This document shows positions 30,922 through 39,946 of a stretch of 40,485 nt of DNA, piece by piece. The stretch comes from Oscillospiraceae bacterium. Its GTDB lineage: Bacteria > Bacillota > Clostridia > Oscillospirales > Ruminococcaceae. Position 1 is the first letter of the stretch. The number at the start of each line of letters is the position of its first letter. Both the position numbers and the translations under genes were made by a program. Below the pieces are notes generated by a model that ran no database searches, was not told where the DNA came from, and worked only from the letters and a program-made list of their open reading frames with translations. The stretch spans positions 1 to 40,485 of the forward strand of contig JALEOL010000019.1 in the NCBI GenBank assembly GCA_022766785.1. Reading direction: 5' to 3'.

Positions 30922-32412
30922 ATGGGCTTTCCGACTATTTTTCCGACCGGAACACTGAGATACAACAAGGACAAGGCATACAGAGGCTATACGATATTCC
31001 CCAGTGCAAAGGGCGCGCTGCTCATCGACATGAACGGCAACGAGGTGAAGCTGTGGGCAGGTCTGGGCGGCTTTCCGAACAAGATACTCCCCGGCGGCTA
31101 TGTAATGGGAACCACCGGAGCGAGAGACGGAAAATTCGCCTATCAGGATCAGCTTGACCTTGTTCAGGTGGACTGGGACGGGCATATCGTGTGGAAGTTC
31201 GACAAGACTGAATTAGTAGCTGATCCCGGCAAGGAACCGGTCTACATGGCTCGCCAGCACCACGATTTCCAGCGCGAGGGAAACACCGTGGGTTACTACT
31301 ACCCCGGCGGAGAACCGCGCACCGACGGCGGAAACACGCTGATACTCACCCACGAAAATCTCTACAACCACGACATTTCCGACAAGCGCCTTATCGACGA
31401 CAAGATAATCGAGGTAGACTGGGAGGGCAATATCCTCTGGAGCTGGCGTGCATCAGACCACTTCGATGAGCTGGGATTTGACGAGGCGGCGAAGAACGTC
31501 CTGTTCCGCAACCCCGGACTTCACGGCGAAGCAGGCGGCGACTGGATGCACATCAACAATTTCGCTCCCCTGGGCGAGAACAAGTGGTACGACGCCGGAG
31601 ATAAGCGCTTCCACCCGGACAACATCATCTTCGACGCGCGCAACTCAAACATTCTTGCCATAATCGAGAAATCCACCGGAAAGATCGTTTGGCGGCTTGG
31701 TCCGGACTTCAACGAGAACGAAGCTACCCGTAAGCTCGGCTGGATAATCGGTCAGCACCACCTGCACATGATTCCGAAGGGACTTCCCGGAGAGGGCGAC
31801 CTGCTGGTATTTGACAACGGCGGCGAAGGCGGCTACGGCGTTCCCAATCCCGCTTCCCCCACCGGCAACAACAACGCTCACAGGGACTATTCCAGGGTGC
31901 TGCAGTTCAACCCCGTGACCCTTGAAATAACATGGCAGTACACTCCCCTGGAGCACGGCTGCTTCCTGTTCACCGACGCTTCCAAGTTCTACAGTTCCTA
32001 CATCAGCTCCGCGCAGCGCCTGCCCAACGGCAACACGCTCATCACCGAGGGCAGCGACGGACATCTGCTTGAGGTCACCCCCGACCACGAGATCGTGTGG
32101 GAATACATCAACCCCTACTTCAACAACATGTTCGGCAAGTTCACCAACAACATGATCTACCGCGCATACCGCGTTCCCTACGAGTGGATACCCCAGCTTG
32201 AGATTCCGGACGAGAAGAGCATTGAACCTATCGACGTTTCCACTTTCAGAGTTCCCGGCTCCCCTGTCGGCGCAGGCGTGGGTCAGATAACCACCGTTGA
32301 CGGTGTTGATCCCAACGCAAAAACTGTAACAGGCATGGCGAACAAGAAAGCCGACGAGGACGAAAGACTTGACTTCTGCGTAGCCTCGATCAACAAAAAC
32401 GATATCAAGTAA
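30922..32412 (+). CDS. Arylsulfotransferase (ASST) family protein, cytoplasmic
   Basis: A 496-residue beta-propeller protein with repeated blades (LVQVDWDGHIVWKFDKTEL, IIEVDWEGNILWSWRASDHF, ILAIIEKSTGKIVWRLGPDF, QRLPNGNTLITEGSDGHLLEVTPDHEIVWEYINP). Candidate catalytic residues: H210 in DWMHINNF, H279/H280/H282 in GQHHLHMIP, and Arg in DYSRVLQFNP, the family pattern. ASST moves a sulfuryl group between phenols through a His intermediate and is usually periplasmic in Gram-negatives; here there is no signal peptide. Being last in an ABC importer operon, it probably processes the imported sulfur compound. How sulfite would be freed is unclear. GAAAGAGG site. Confidence 0.85.
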   Translation: MGFPTIFPTGTLRYNKDKAYRGYTIFPSAKGALLIDMNGNEVKLWAGLGGFPNKILPGGYVMGTTGARDGKFAYQDQLDLVQVDWDGHIVWKFDKTELVADPGKEPVYMARQHHDFQREGNTVGYYYPGGEPRTDGGNTLILTHENLYNHDISDKRLIDDKIIEVDWEGNILWSWRASDHFDELGFDEAAKNVLFRNPGLHGEAGGDWMHINNFAPLGENKWYDAGDKRFHPDNIIFDARNSNILAIIEKSTGKIVWRLGPDFNENEATRKLGWIIGQHHLHMIPKGLPGEGDLLVFDNGGEGGYGVPNPASPTGNNNAHRDYSRVLQFNPVTLEITWQYTPLEHGCFLFTDASKFYSSYISSAQRLPNGNTLITEGSDGHLLEVTPDHEIVWEYINPYFNNMFGKFTNNMIYRAYRVPYEWIPQLEIPDEKSIEPIDVSTFRVPGSPVGAGVGQITTVDGVDPNAKTVTGMANKKADEDERLDFCVASINKNDIK

Positions 32413-32419
32413 TGCAAAA

Positions 32420-32461
32420 CACCCCCGCAGACCTTCATGATCTGTGGGGGTGCGCTGTTTT
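32420..32461 (+). terminator. Terminator between convergent ASST and hemL genes
   Basis: CACCCCCGCAGA pairs with TCTGTGGGGGTG (one G-U) and is followed by a T-rich tract at 32457-32461; an A-rich tract precedes it, so it may serve both directions. Confidence 0.85.
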
Positions 32462-33725
32462 ATCGCAGTTTGAATGACTTTATCGCATCAACTGTCCTTT
32501 CAATATCCTCGTCACTGTGCGCATAGGAAACGAACATCGCTTCGAACTGCGACGGCGCGGCGTAGATACTGTTTTCCAGCATGTGCCGCCAGTACTCCGC
32601 GAACTTCCCGGTGTCGCATTTCACCGCTGCGTCGTAATCCGTCACCTGCCTGTCCGTGAAGAAAACCGTCAGCAGCGAGCCGCAGCGGTTGGCGTTAAGC
32701 CCGACATCCAGCATTGCGCTGTATAGTCTTTCCGCGCTTGAATTTATGCGCTCGTACAGGTCGGGGGTATTCTCAATCAGTTTCAGCTGCGCCGTTCCTG
32801 CCGCCACTGCGCAGGGATTGCCGGAGAGCGTTCCTGCCTGATAGACCGAACCCAGGGGAGCCACACACTCCATTATCTCCCGGCGGCCGCCGTAAACCGC
32901 CAGCGGCATTCCTCCGCCGACTATCTTTCCGAGAGTGGTGAGGTCAGGGGTTATGCCGTAGTACTTCTGGGCGCCGCCGTCGGACAGCCGGAACCCGGTT
33001 ATCACCTCGTCAAAAATAAGCAGCGCGCCGTATTTCCGGGTGATGTCACGCAGGAATTCAAGGAAACCCGGCTTCGGGGGAACTACGCCCATATTTGCCG
33101 CGCACGGCTCCACTATCACCGCCGCAATGGTGTCTCCGCAGGCGCTGAACAGCTTCTCCACCGAACCTTCATCGTTGTATTTCGCCAGCAGCGTATCAGC
33201 GGTGCAGCCTGCCGGAACTCCTGCGCCGGAGGGTATCGCGTGGGTCATAAGCCCCGAGCCTGCCTTCGCCAGCAGCCCGTCCGAATGCCCGTGATAGCAG
33301 CCCTCGAACTTGACGATCCTGTCCCTGCCGGTATACCCCCGTGCAGCCCTTATCGCGCTCATGACCGCCTCCGTCCCGGAGTTCACAAGTCTGAGCAGCT
33401 CCATTGACGGGAAGTGCCTCCGGATCAGCTCCGCAAGCTCTATCTCGCCCTTATGACATGCGCCGAACGTAAGCCCACGGTCGCACGCCGCCTTGACCGC
33501 TTCGGCTACCTGCGGCACTGCGTGTCCCAGAATATTCGGTCCCCAGGAACAGATGTAGTCGATAAATTCATTGCCGTCCTCGTCGTATATCTTCGAGCCG
33601 CTCGCCCGGGATATGAACAGCGGCGTCATTCCCACCGAACGGCAGGCTCTCACCGGGCTGTTTACTCCCCCGGGCATGAACCCGCACGCTCTTTCGTACA
33701 GCTGCTGCGATCTTGCGGTATTCAC
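32460..33725 (-). CDS. hemL: Glutamate-1-semialdehyde 2,1-aminomutase
   Basis: A 421-residue PLP aminotransferase-fold enzyme making 5-aminolevulinate. Motifs: [53 protein letters not shown] and PLP Lys in [18 protein letters not shown]. The GTG start ([13 protein letters not shown]) is favoured by AAAGGAGGAG and overlaps the hemB stop by 4 bp; a GTG seven codons upstream would place the ribosome site inside the gene. Last gene of the tetrapyrrole operon. Confidence 0.94.
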   Translation of the reverse strand: MNTARSQQLYERACGFMPGGVNSPVRACRSVGMTPLFISRASGSKIYDEDGNEFIDYICSWGPNILGHAVPQVAEAVKAACDRGLTFGACHKGEIELAELIRRHFPSMELLRLVNSGTEAVMSAIRAARGYTGRDRIVKFEGCYHGHSDGLLAKAGSGLMTHAIPSGAGVPAGCTADTLLAKYNDEGSVEKLFSACGDTIAAVIVEPCAANMGVVPPKPGFLEFLRDITRKYGALLIFDEVITGFRLSDGGAQKYYGITPDLTTLGKIVGGGMPLAVYGGRREIMECVAPLGSVYQAGTLSGNPCAVAAGTAQLKLIENTPDLYERINSSAERLYSAMLDVGLNANRCGSLLTVFFTDRQVTDYDAAVKCDTGKFAEYWRHMLENSIYAAPSQFEAMFVSYAHSDEDIERTVDAIKSFKLR

Positions 33726-34693
33726 AGGCGCTCCTCCTTTATCCACTCCGCGGCGTCAAGGGCGTGGTAGGTTATGATGATATCCGCTCCGGCACGCTTT
33801 ATCGCCGTGAGATTTTCCATGACAATGCGCCGCTCGTCTATCCAGCCAAGCTGCGCCGCCGCTTTCACCATTGAGAACTCGCCGCTGACGTTATACGCCA
33901 CAAGCGGCAGATCAAAGCGCTCCCGGGCGGCTCTCAGCACATCGAGATACGCCAGCGCCGGCTTCACCATTACCATATCCGCGCCCTCGGCGATATCATC
34001 GGCGATCTCCCGGAGAGCTTCCCTGCCGTTCGCCGGATCCATCTGATAGGTCTTTCTGTCGCCGAAACCGGGAGCGGAATGCGCCGCGTCCCGGAACGGA
34101 GAATAATACCCCGACGCGAACTTTGCGCTGTACGCAATTATCGGCGTGTCAATAAATCCGTTCTCGTCCAAAGCCTGACGTATAGCCGCCACCCTGCCGT
34201 CCATCATGTCCGAGGGCGCTATGATATCCGCTCCGGCTCTGGCAAGGCTGACTGACATCGCACAAAGCAGCGGCAGCGTTTCGTCGTTTAGTATCCTGCC
34301 GCCGCAGACCAGTCCGCAGTGACCGTGGTCGGTGTATTCGCACAGGCACACGTCCGCAATGACCAGCATATCCGGGTAATGCTCCTTGATGTACCGCACC
34401 GCACGCTGAGTTACGCCGTTGTCGTTGTACGCCTCGCTGCCCCGGGCGTCCTTATGCGCAGGAATGCCGAATATCAGCAGCCCGGAAATTCCGCTGTCGG
34501 CTATCTGAGGAAGTATATCCGGCAGCCTGTCAATGGAATACTGAAACACCGTGGGCATGGAGTCTACCGGGTTCTTTATATTCTCGCCCTCCGCCACGAA
34601 TATCGGATAGATAAGCTCCGCCGGGTCGAGCCGGGTCTCTCTCACCATTCTCCGCATTGCCGCATTTGCTCTCAAACGTCTGAATCTCTGCAT
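33722..34693 (-). CDS. hemB: Delta-aminolevulinic acid dehydratase (porphobilinogen synthase)
   Basis: A 323-residue TIM-barrel enzyme condensing two ALA into porphobilinogen. Zinc-type cysteines in [15 protein letters not shown], catalytic Lys in [19 protein letters not shown] and [12 protein letters not shown]. Full length. Its start overlaps the end of cobA-hemD by about 20 bp. Confidence 0.95.
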   Translation of the reverse strand: MQRFRRLRANAAMRRMVRETRLDPAELIYPIFVAEGENIKNPVDSMPTVFQYSIDRLPDILPQIADSGISGLLIFGIPAHKDARGSEAYNDNGVTQRAVRYIKEHYPDMLVIADVCLCEYTDHGHCGLVCGGRILNDETLPLLCAMSVSLARAGADIIAPSDMMDGRVAAIRQALDENGFIDTPIIAYSAKFASGYYSPFRDAAHSAPGFGDRKTYQMDPANGREALREIADDIAEGADMVMVKPALAYLDVLRAARERFDLPLVAYNVSGEFSMVKAAAQLGWIDERRIVMENLTAIKRAGADIIITYHALDAAEWIKEERL

Positions 34694-36141
34694 TTTACTG
34701 CCCCCAAAATCGTATTGATAATGCCGTCTGTGCTGCTCTCCTCAGGAATAATGCAGCCCGTAAAGCCGTGTTTTTCAAGCTCCCCGGCGGTTATCTTCCC
34801 GATAGCCACCGGCGCTGTACCGTACCCCAGGCTTCCGCCGCTGCCGAAAAAGCTGCGCACCGCCCCGGCGCTCGTGAATACCGCGAGGTCGCTGTCCACC
34901 GGAGCGCCGCCGGGGCTTTCCGGCTCATATATCCTCACGTCATCGTAAGTTATCCCTGCACTGTCAAGCGCCGGGGTTAGCTCCCGGGAGCCGTCCGCAG
35001 ACCGCATTATCAGCAGCCGGTCAGCTTCGCCGAGCCTGTCGCACAGCAGCCTGCCCAGTGCCGCAGTGTTGTATTCCTCCGGGATAAGCTCCGGAAAGAT
35101 ACCATTCTGCTCCAGCACCGCCGCAGTGCCCTTTCCCACCACCGCAAAGGCAGAGGTGAGACTTCTCAGGTCGATACGCTTCGCTCTCAGCTTTTTCAGA
35201 AATATCCGCGCCCCGTTGGGACTGGTGAGGGCGATGTGTGTGTATTCCCCGAGCCGACTTAGCGCTTTGTCTATCGCTTCAGTGTGAAGTTCCCGGATAT
35301 CCATTCCTCCTGCACGGAAAGCATACGCCCCCAGCCTGCAAAGCGCCTTTGCGAGCTTTCTTCCGGTTTCCGGAGATGATATCACCGCAATGGAAACTCC
35401 GGCAAGCGGCGGCGCATATGTCGGCGAAAAATCAAACCCAGCCGTTTCCCCGACCACTATCACCGCCGGGGAAGGAAGCTCCGCCGCCCCCGCCTTTTCT
35501 GCGATCTCCGACAGCGGCGCTCTCACCGTTCTCTGGCGTATCGTTGCGCCCTGTGAAATCACCGCAGCCGGGGTATCGCCGGACATTCCCCCCGAAATAA
35601 GCCCATGGGCAATGCCGTCCAGCGAATTCAGCCCCATAAGAAAAACCAGCGTGCCGCCGATCCCGGCGTACTTCTCCAGGCTTTCCGGGGTGCAGCTGTC
35701 GGCGGTGTGCCCGGTTATCACATGGAAGCTCCTTGCGCTGCGTCGGTGTGTGACCGGGATCCCGGCAAGCTCCGGCACCGCCACGCAGGAGGTCACACCC
35801 GGAACAATGCTGAATGGAATACCGCGCTCCGAAAGGGTCAGTATCTCCTCGCCGCCCCTGCCGAAAACGAACGGGTCGCCGCCCTTCAGCCGGACTACGT
35901 TCCTGCCGGAGAGCGCCTTTTCCACCAACAGCGCGTTTATCTCCTCCTGCGCCGCAGAATGCCGCCCGGCGCGCTTGCCGACGCATATTTTCTCCGCGTC
36001 AGGGCAGAATTCCAGCAGCCGCATGTCGATAAGGCTGTCGTATATCACGGTGTCGCACCCGGAAAGCGCTTCCCTGCCCCGGAGCGTTATCAGGTCGAAG
36101 TCGCCGCAGCCTGCACCGACCAGGGTAACTGTTCCTGTCAT
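34672..36141 (-). CDS. Uroporphyrinogen-III C-methyltransferase / uroporphyrinogen-III synthase fusion
   Basis: A 489-residue bifunctional protein. Residues ~1-240 are the SAM-dependent methyltransferase (CobA/CysG-A): [41 protein letters not shown]. Residues ~250-489 are Hem[35 protein letters not shown]. It closes uroporphyrinogen III and methylates it to precorrin-2, drawing flux to siroheme or B12. The fusion is common in Clostridia. It overlaps hemC by 4 bp. Confidence 0.93.
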   Translation of the reverse strand: MTGTVTLVGAGCGDFDLITLRGREALSGCDTVIYDSLIDMRLLEFCPDAEKICVGKRAGRHSAAQEEINALLVEKALSGRNVVRLKGGDPFVFGRGGEEILTLSERGIPFSIVPGVTSCVAVPELAGIPVTHRRSARSFHVITGHTADSCTPESLEKYAGIGGTLVFLMGLNSLDGIAHGLISGGMSGDTPAAVISQGATIRQRTVRAPLSEIAEKAGAAELPSPAVIVVGETAGFDFSPTYAPPLAGVSIAVISSPETGRKLAKALCRLGAYAFRAGGMDIRELHTEAIDKALSRLGEYTHIALTSPNGARIFLKKLRAKRIDLRSLTSAFAVVGKGTAAVLEQNGIFPELIPEEYNTAALGRLLCDRLGEADRLLIMRSADGSRELTPALDSAGITYDDVRIYEPESPGGAPVDSDLAVFTSAGAVRSFFGSGGSLGYGTAPVAIGKITAGELEKHGFTGCIIPEESSTDGIINTILGAVKCRDSDV

Positions 36142-36995
36142 AGAGAAGATATCAGCTCCTTTATCTTTTCTGAGTACTTTTCCGCAGCGCAGCTTCCCGA
36201 GACTGTCTTTCCGATCCTGTCGGATATGATGATGTCCATAACGCCGCGGTTTATCTCGCTGTAAGCCCCTACCGGCACTGTACAGTCAGCGCCCAGCAGC
36301 CTTATTATCTCACGCTCTGCGGCAAAGCACAGCGCGGTCTCCTTATCCGAAACGCTCCGCACCATTTCCGAGACCCGGCTGCCTGCAGCGCATTCCGCCG
36401 CGATAATTCCCTGACAGGGTGCCGGAACGAATTCCCGGCAGCTGAACTCCCTCGCCGAAAACCCCTCCAGCGACAGTCCCAGCCGCTTTATCCCGGCGGC
36501 GCACAGAATGATCCCGTCATACTCCCCGGCGGACAGCTTGCGAAGCCTGGTGTCCACGTTACCGCGGATATCAGCAAACTTTGCGCCCGGGTACAGCTTC
36601 GAGAAGTTCGACCTGCGGCGCATGCTGCCTGTTCCCACAACAAAGCCAGAAACGCCGGGCTGCGCACCCTGACGGGATATCAGCATATCCCGGCTGTCGC
36701 CCCGTGGGAGCACCCCGGATATCTCCAGACCCTCGCCCAGCTGTACCGGAAGATCCTTCGCGCTGTGCACCGCCACGTCTATCTCACCGCAGCGCAGAGC
36801 CTGCTCTATCTCCTCCACAAAAACACCCTTGCCGCCGATGCTGCCAAGCGGTCTGTCCAGCACCCGGTCGCCGTGGGTGACTATCTCCACGGTCTGTATT
36901 TCAACCCCGGGATACGCTTTCTCCAGCGCCGCCGCGAACATCGCCGTCTGAGCCAGTGCAAGGCGGCTTTTCCGGGTACCTATCCTTATCGTCAT
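36138..36995 (-). CDS. hemC: Hydroxymethylbilane synthase (porphobilinogen deaminase)
   Basis: A 285-residue enzyme: IRIGTRKSRLALAQT start, VHSAKDLPVQLGEGLEI, GSMRRRSN, and the dipyrromethane cofactor Cys in LLGADCTVPVGAYSE. Makes the linear tetrapyrrole from porphobilinogen. Overlaps its neighbours by 4 bp each side. Confidence 0.95.
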   Translation of the reverse strand: MTIRIGTRKSRLALAQTAMFAAALEKAYPGVEIQTVEIVTHGDRVLDRPLGSIGGKGVFVEEIEQALRCGEIDVAVHSAKDLPVQLGEGLEISGVLPRGDSRDMLISRQGAQPGVSGFVVGTGSMRRRSNFSKLYPGAKFADIRGNVDTRLRKLSAGEYDGIILCAAGIKRLGLSLEGFSAREFSCREFVPAPCQGIIAAECAAGSRVSEMVRSVSDKETALCFAAEREIIRLLGADCTVPVGAYSEINRGVMDIIISDRIGKTVSGSCAAEKYSEKIKELISSL

Positions 36996-37612
36996 TCGTT
37001 TATCTCCAGTTCGTCGATATAATTCATCAGCCGCTCCTCGTCCGGGCTTTCCTCACGCAGACAGAAGCCCAGCGCCGCCGTAAGCGCGGTCTTTCGTGCG
37101 GCTTCGGTGTGAAATCTGCTGCGTACCTTTCCCCGGACGCACCCCATCAGCGAGCATATCTCAGCCATTTCCGGCGTAAGCAGCTCTTCGGTCTGCCGGC
37201 GAATCTCCGCCGCAAGCAGAGGACTTTTCCCCGAGGTAGAGATCCCCACGGTGATATCCCCCCTCTGCACCAGCGCAGGGAAAAAGAACGTGCAGCTCTC
37301 AGGCTGATCCACGGCGTTGCAGGGTATCCCCCTTTGCAGGCAAAGCCGGGCTACATAGGAATTCACCACGGCGTCATCTGTCGCGGCGATAACGAAGCAC
37401 ATTCCGGAAAGATCGCTGTCCGTAAAGTCCCGGTGGGAAATTACGATCCCCGGCAGCGCTTCTATTTCCGGGGAAATATCAGGTGCTGCGACATGTATCT
37501 CCGGGGAAAACGGCAGCAGCTTTCTTATCTTATGCAGCGCTATCCTGCCGCCGCCGACTATCAGGCAGGGTCTCCCGGTGATATCTGCAAAAAAAGGAAA
37601 ATACGGCATCAC
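36992..37612 (-). CDS. Precorrin-2 dehydrogenase / sirohydrochlorin ferrochelatase-like (CysG-N/Met8 family)
   Basis: A 206-residue protein with NAD-binding PCLIVGGGRIALHKIRKLL, FVIAATDDAVVNSYVARLC and CNAVDQPESCTFFFPALVQRGDITVGISTSGKSPLLAAEIR, matching the N-terminal CysG/Met8/SirC family. It oxidises precorrin-2 and possibly inserts iron to give siroheme. With the siroheme-type reductase at 23852-24715 in the same window, siroheme is the likely end product. Overlaps hemA and hemC by 4 bp. Confidence 0.92.
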   Translation of the reverse strand: MMPYFPFFADITGRPCLIVGGGRIALHKIRKLLPFSPEIHVAAPDISPEIEALPGIVISHRDFTDSDLSGMCFVIAATDDAVVNSYVARLCLQRGIPCNAVDQPESCTFFFPALVQRGDITVGISTSGKSPLLAAEIRRQTEELLTPEMAEICSLMGCVRGKVRSRFHTEAARKTALTAALGFCLREESPDEERLMNYIDELEINE

Positions 37613-38721
37613 TTACCTCCAAGTCCCCTCACGACCTCCGCCACGGCGCTGAACGAACCGCTGTCAAGCCCGGAACGCAGCCTGTAAAACAGCTCCTCCG
37701 CGGTCATTCCGGAAAGCACGCCGGAATCTCGCAGAAATGGCTGTATATCATGCATCAGCAGAGTTTTCTTCAGTTCGTCGATATCCTCGGATATCATCTG
37801 CTTCGCCTGTTCAACGCTGTCCTGTTTTAGCTGTGAGTTGTCCGCCGCAAGCTCCCGGAAGTAGTCCACTCCGCGCAGCGTGATCCCCGGAAGCTCCCCG
37901 GCAGCCGGGTCGATGTCCCGGGGTATCGCAAGGTCGATGAAAAGCTGCGGTTTTATCGGAGCAGTCAGCCTGTCCGCCGAGATCACCGTGTGGGGACTGG
38001 TCGTTGCGGATATCACGCAGTCACATTGCGGAATAAAGTCGTAGCGCTCATCATATGGCACTATGGTGAGCGAGGAGCTTTTCGGCAGTATCGCCATGCC
38101 GCTGTGAGAACGCATCGTGGCAATCACCCGGACATTCCGGTAGGACAGCAGATTTTTCAGCAGTGTTTTCCCTGTGCTGCCGCTAGCGCCGATAAGCAGC
38201 ACCTCCGGCTCCGGAGCGGAATGAGCCGCCAGCTTCGCCGCAAGGGTCGCATGGGAGACCGAAGTCCGGGAGATCGCAGTACGGGTCTTTATGCGTTTTG
38301 CGGCAGCCACCGCGCTCTGGAATATGATATTCACGCGGTCGCAGAGAGCTATCCTCTCCGCCGAAAAAGCATATGCGTTCTTCAGCTGCCCGAGCACCTC
38401 GTCCTCACCGACTATCGCGGAGTCTATTCCGCTCGCCACCCTGAACAGATGCCGCACCGCGCCCTCGCCGTCAAATATCATGGCGTACCGCCGCACATAT
38501 CCCTCGGTCACTCCCCCGAGCTGCGCGAGAATACTCACCGCGAGGTCGCTGCTCCCAGTCATGTATAGCTCCGTCCGGCAGCAGGTGCAGAGAATCACCG
38601 GGCTGTGTTCCGCACGCTGTGCGATAAATTCCGCTCTGAGGTGCTCCTCCGGCGTGAACTCACCCCTTATCTCCTCGCCGCAGCGCTTATAGTTTATGCT
38701 GACACATACAAAGCTTTCCAA
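37609..38721 (-). CDS. hemA: Glutamyl-tRNA reductase
   Basis: A 370-residue enzyme starting C5-pathway ALA synthesis: INYKRCGEEIRGEFTPEEH, active Cys in ILCTCCRTELYMTG, FRVASGIDSAIVGEDEVLGQLKNAY, and the NADPH domain LLIGASGSTGKTLLKNLL. It uses TTG as start (LESFVCVS as MESFVCVS) behind AGGTGCAGG; no in-frame ATG is near. A little shorter than the usual ~420, missing part of the C-terminal dimer helix. First gene of the six-gene siroheme operon. Confidence 0.93.
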   Translation of the reverse strand: MESFVCVSINYKRCGEEIRGEFTPEEHLRAEFIAQRAEHSPVILCTCCRTELYMTGSSDLAVSILAQLGGVTEGYVRRYAMIFDGEGAVRHLFRVASGIDSAIVGEDEVLGQLKNAYAFSAERIALCDRVNIIFQSAVAAAKRIKTRTAISRTSVSHATLAAKLAAHSAPEPEVLLIGASGSTGKTLLKNLLSYRNVRVIATMRSHSGMAILPKSSSLTIVPYDERYDFIPQCDCVISATTSPHTVISADRLTAPIKPQLFIDLAIPRDIDPAAGELPGITLRGVDYFRELAADNSQLKQDSVEQAKQMISEDIDELKKTLLMHDIQPFLRDSGVLSGMTAEELFYRLRSGLDSGSFSAVAEVVRGLGGK

Positions 38722-38767
38722 TATCCTGCACCTGTTCCCCTGTTATGATCCGAAAACACTCACTTCA

Positions 38768-38784
38768 CCTAGTGGTTTAATAAG
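38768..38784. promoter_or_regulatory. Possible degenerate sulfur-regulon site (siroheme operon)
   Basis: CCTAG-N7-ATAAG: each arm one base away from CCTAT/ATAGG, immediately downstream of the hemA -10 box. Weak match, listed because of its placement. Confidence 0.3.
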
Positions 38785-38785
38785 T

Positions 38786-38814
38786 ATTATATCACACTCC
38801 CACCGAAAAGTCAA
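38786..38814 (-). promoter_or_regulatory. Sigma-A promoter of the siroheme operon
   Basis: On the minus strand TTGACT (38809-38814), 17-bp spacer, TATAAT (38786-38791). It gives a ~60-nt leader before hemA. Confidence 0.85.
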
Positions 38815-38884
38815 TACACCGGCATGTTTTCTTTCTGTTCAGTCAAATATATTATCCCTACTGACGCTTTTTTCATAAACCCTC

Positions 38885-38913
38885 TTGACAAAATCCTGAA
38901 AATGGTGTATATT
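38885..38913 (+). promoter_or_regulatory. Sigma-A promoter of the HD-domain gene
   Basis: TTGACA (38885-38890), 17-bp spacer, TATATT (38908-38913), divergent from the siroheme promoter. Confidence 0.8.
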
Positions 38914-38916
38914 ATA

Positions 38917-38933
38917 CATATGGTTTTGATAGG
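38917..38933. promoter_or_regulatory. Putative operator, sulfur-regulon motif (HD gene)
   Basis: CATAT-N7-ATAGG followed by TTTTA. Arms and spacing are identical to the metY site at 25999-26015. It overlaps the expected transcription start, a repressor-like position. Confidence 0.55.
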
Positions 38934-38961
38934 TTTTATATATTTTAAAGGAGATGTTTGT

Positions 38962-39564
38962 ATGGACAGTATCATGACCCGGGAGGAAGCCTGGGCGCTT
39001 CTGACAGAATATAACAAGGACAGCTTTCATCTGAGACACGCGGTAACAGTCGAAGGAGTAATGCGCTGGTTCGCCGAAAAGCTGGGATACGGCGATGAAG
39101 CGGAGCTGTGGAGCATCGTGGGACTTCTACACGATCTGGATTTTGAGATGTACCCGGAGCAGCACTGCATAAAGGAGCAGGAGATAATGCGCAGCCGCGG
39201 CGTTGACGAGCGAATAATACACGCCACGGCGAGCCACGGTTATCTTCTGACGGTGGATATAAAACCGGAGCACGAAATGGAAAAAGTGCTCTATGCCGTG
39301 GACGAGCTGACCGGGCTTATCGGCGCCGCCGCGCTCATGCGGACGTCGAAGTCGGTACAGGACATCGAGCTGAAGTCGGTGAAGAAGAAGTACAAGTCCG
39401 CGAACTTTGCCGCAGGCTGCTCACGGGAGGTCATAGAGCGGGGCGCTGAACTCATGGGAGTAACACTGGACGAGCTTATCACAGACACGATCCTTGCGAT
39501 GAGGAGCTGTGAGGACAAATACAGCGGCATTCTGACGGAGGGACTATGGCACGAAGAAAAATAA
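38962..39564 (+). CDS. HD-domain phosphohydrolase-like protein
   Basis: A 200-residue protein with HD-type motifs: HLRHAVTVEGVMRWFAEKLG (first His), IVGLLHDLDFEMYPEQH (HD pair), IIHATASHGYLLT and AVDELTGLIGAAALM. These families hydrolyse nucleotide or other phosphate esters. ATG 38962 follows AAAGGAGATG; open frame upstream is promoter DNA. The role is unknown, but its putative operator is shared with metY. Confidence 0.88.
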   Translation: MDSIMTREEAWALLTEYNKDSFHLRHAVTVEGVMRWFAEKLGYGDEAELWSIVGLLHDLDFEMYPEQHCIKEQEIMRSRGVDERIIHATASHGYLLTVDIKPEHEMEKVLYAVDELTGLIGAAALMRTSKSVQDIELKSVKKKYKSANFAAGCSREVIERGAELMGVTLDELITDTILAMRSCEDKYSGILTEGLWHEEK

Positions 39565-39767
39565 GTCATTCGGATATGACGGAACTGAAAAAACAGGTGG
39601 CAGAGCGCTTCTCTGCGGAGCTTCACTACCGCGATTCCTGCGGAGGACAGAATTTCAGCATGAACAGCAGCAGTCCCGAACTACAGGAATACATAACGGA
39701 ATACTTCGGCGGCAGGGGTATCTCGCTGAAATTCTCGGCGGACGGACTGAGATTTTACACCATATAA
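39546..39767 (+). CDS. Small basic protein of unknown function
   Basis: A 73-residue product (MARRKISHSDMTELKKQVAERFSAELHYRDSCGGQNFSMNSSS...FSADGLRFYTI). Start overlaps the end of the HD gene by 19 bp behind GGAGGGA, so it is probably co-translated; a strong terminator follows. No recognised domain. Confidence 0.65.
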   Translation: MARRKISHSDMTELKKQVAERFSAELHYRDSCGGQNFSMNSSSPELQEYITEYFGGRGISLKFSADGLRFYTI

Positions 39768-39770
39768 ATA

Positions 39771-39810
39771 ACGGCGGCAGCGTACTTTACCGGTGCGCTG
39801 CCGCCGTTTT
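39771..39810 (+). terminator. Rho-independent terminator after the HD gene pair
   Basis: ACGGCGGCAGCG pairs perfectly with CGCTGCCGCCGT, followed by TTTT, directly behind the 73-residue gene. Confidence 0.93.
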
Positions 39811-39889
39811 GCAGAAATACAGGAAGATAGCAGATATAGTATCATCATCTTTTTGCGGTATTTTTTTATTTTTGTCACTATTCTATAAT

Positions 39890-39940
39890 TTTCCGGATTT
39901 TTAATGTATAATATAGATGTATATCAATAAAATCCGGAAA
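39890..39940 (+). promoter_or_regulatory. Inverted repeats flanking the -10 box of the XRE regulator gene
   Basis: TTTCCGGATTTT (39890-39901) and AAAATCCGGAAA (39929-39940) form a perfect 12-bp inverted repeat around TATAAT (39907-39912). The right copy ends at the ribosome binding site. Two TCCGGA-centred sites around a promoter suggest autoregulation by the XRE protein. No good -35 box was found. Confidence 0.55.
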
Positions 39941-39946
39941 GGAGAG

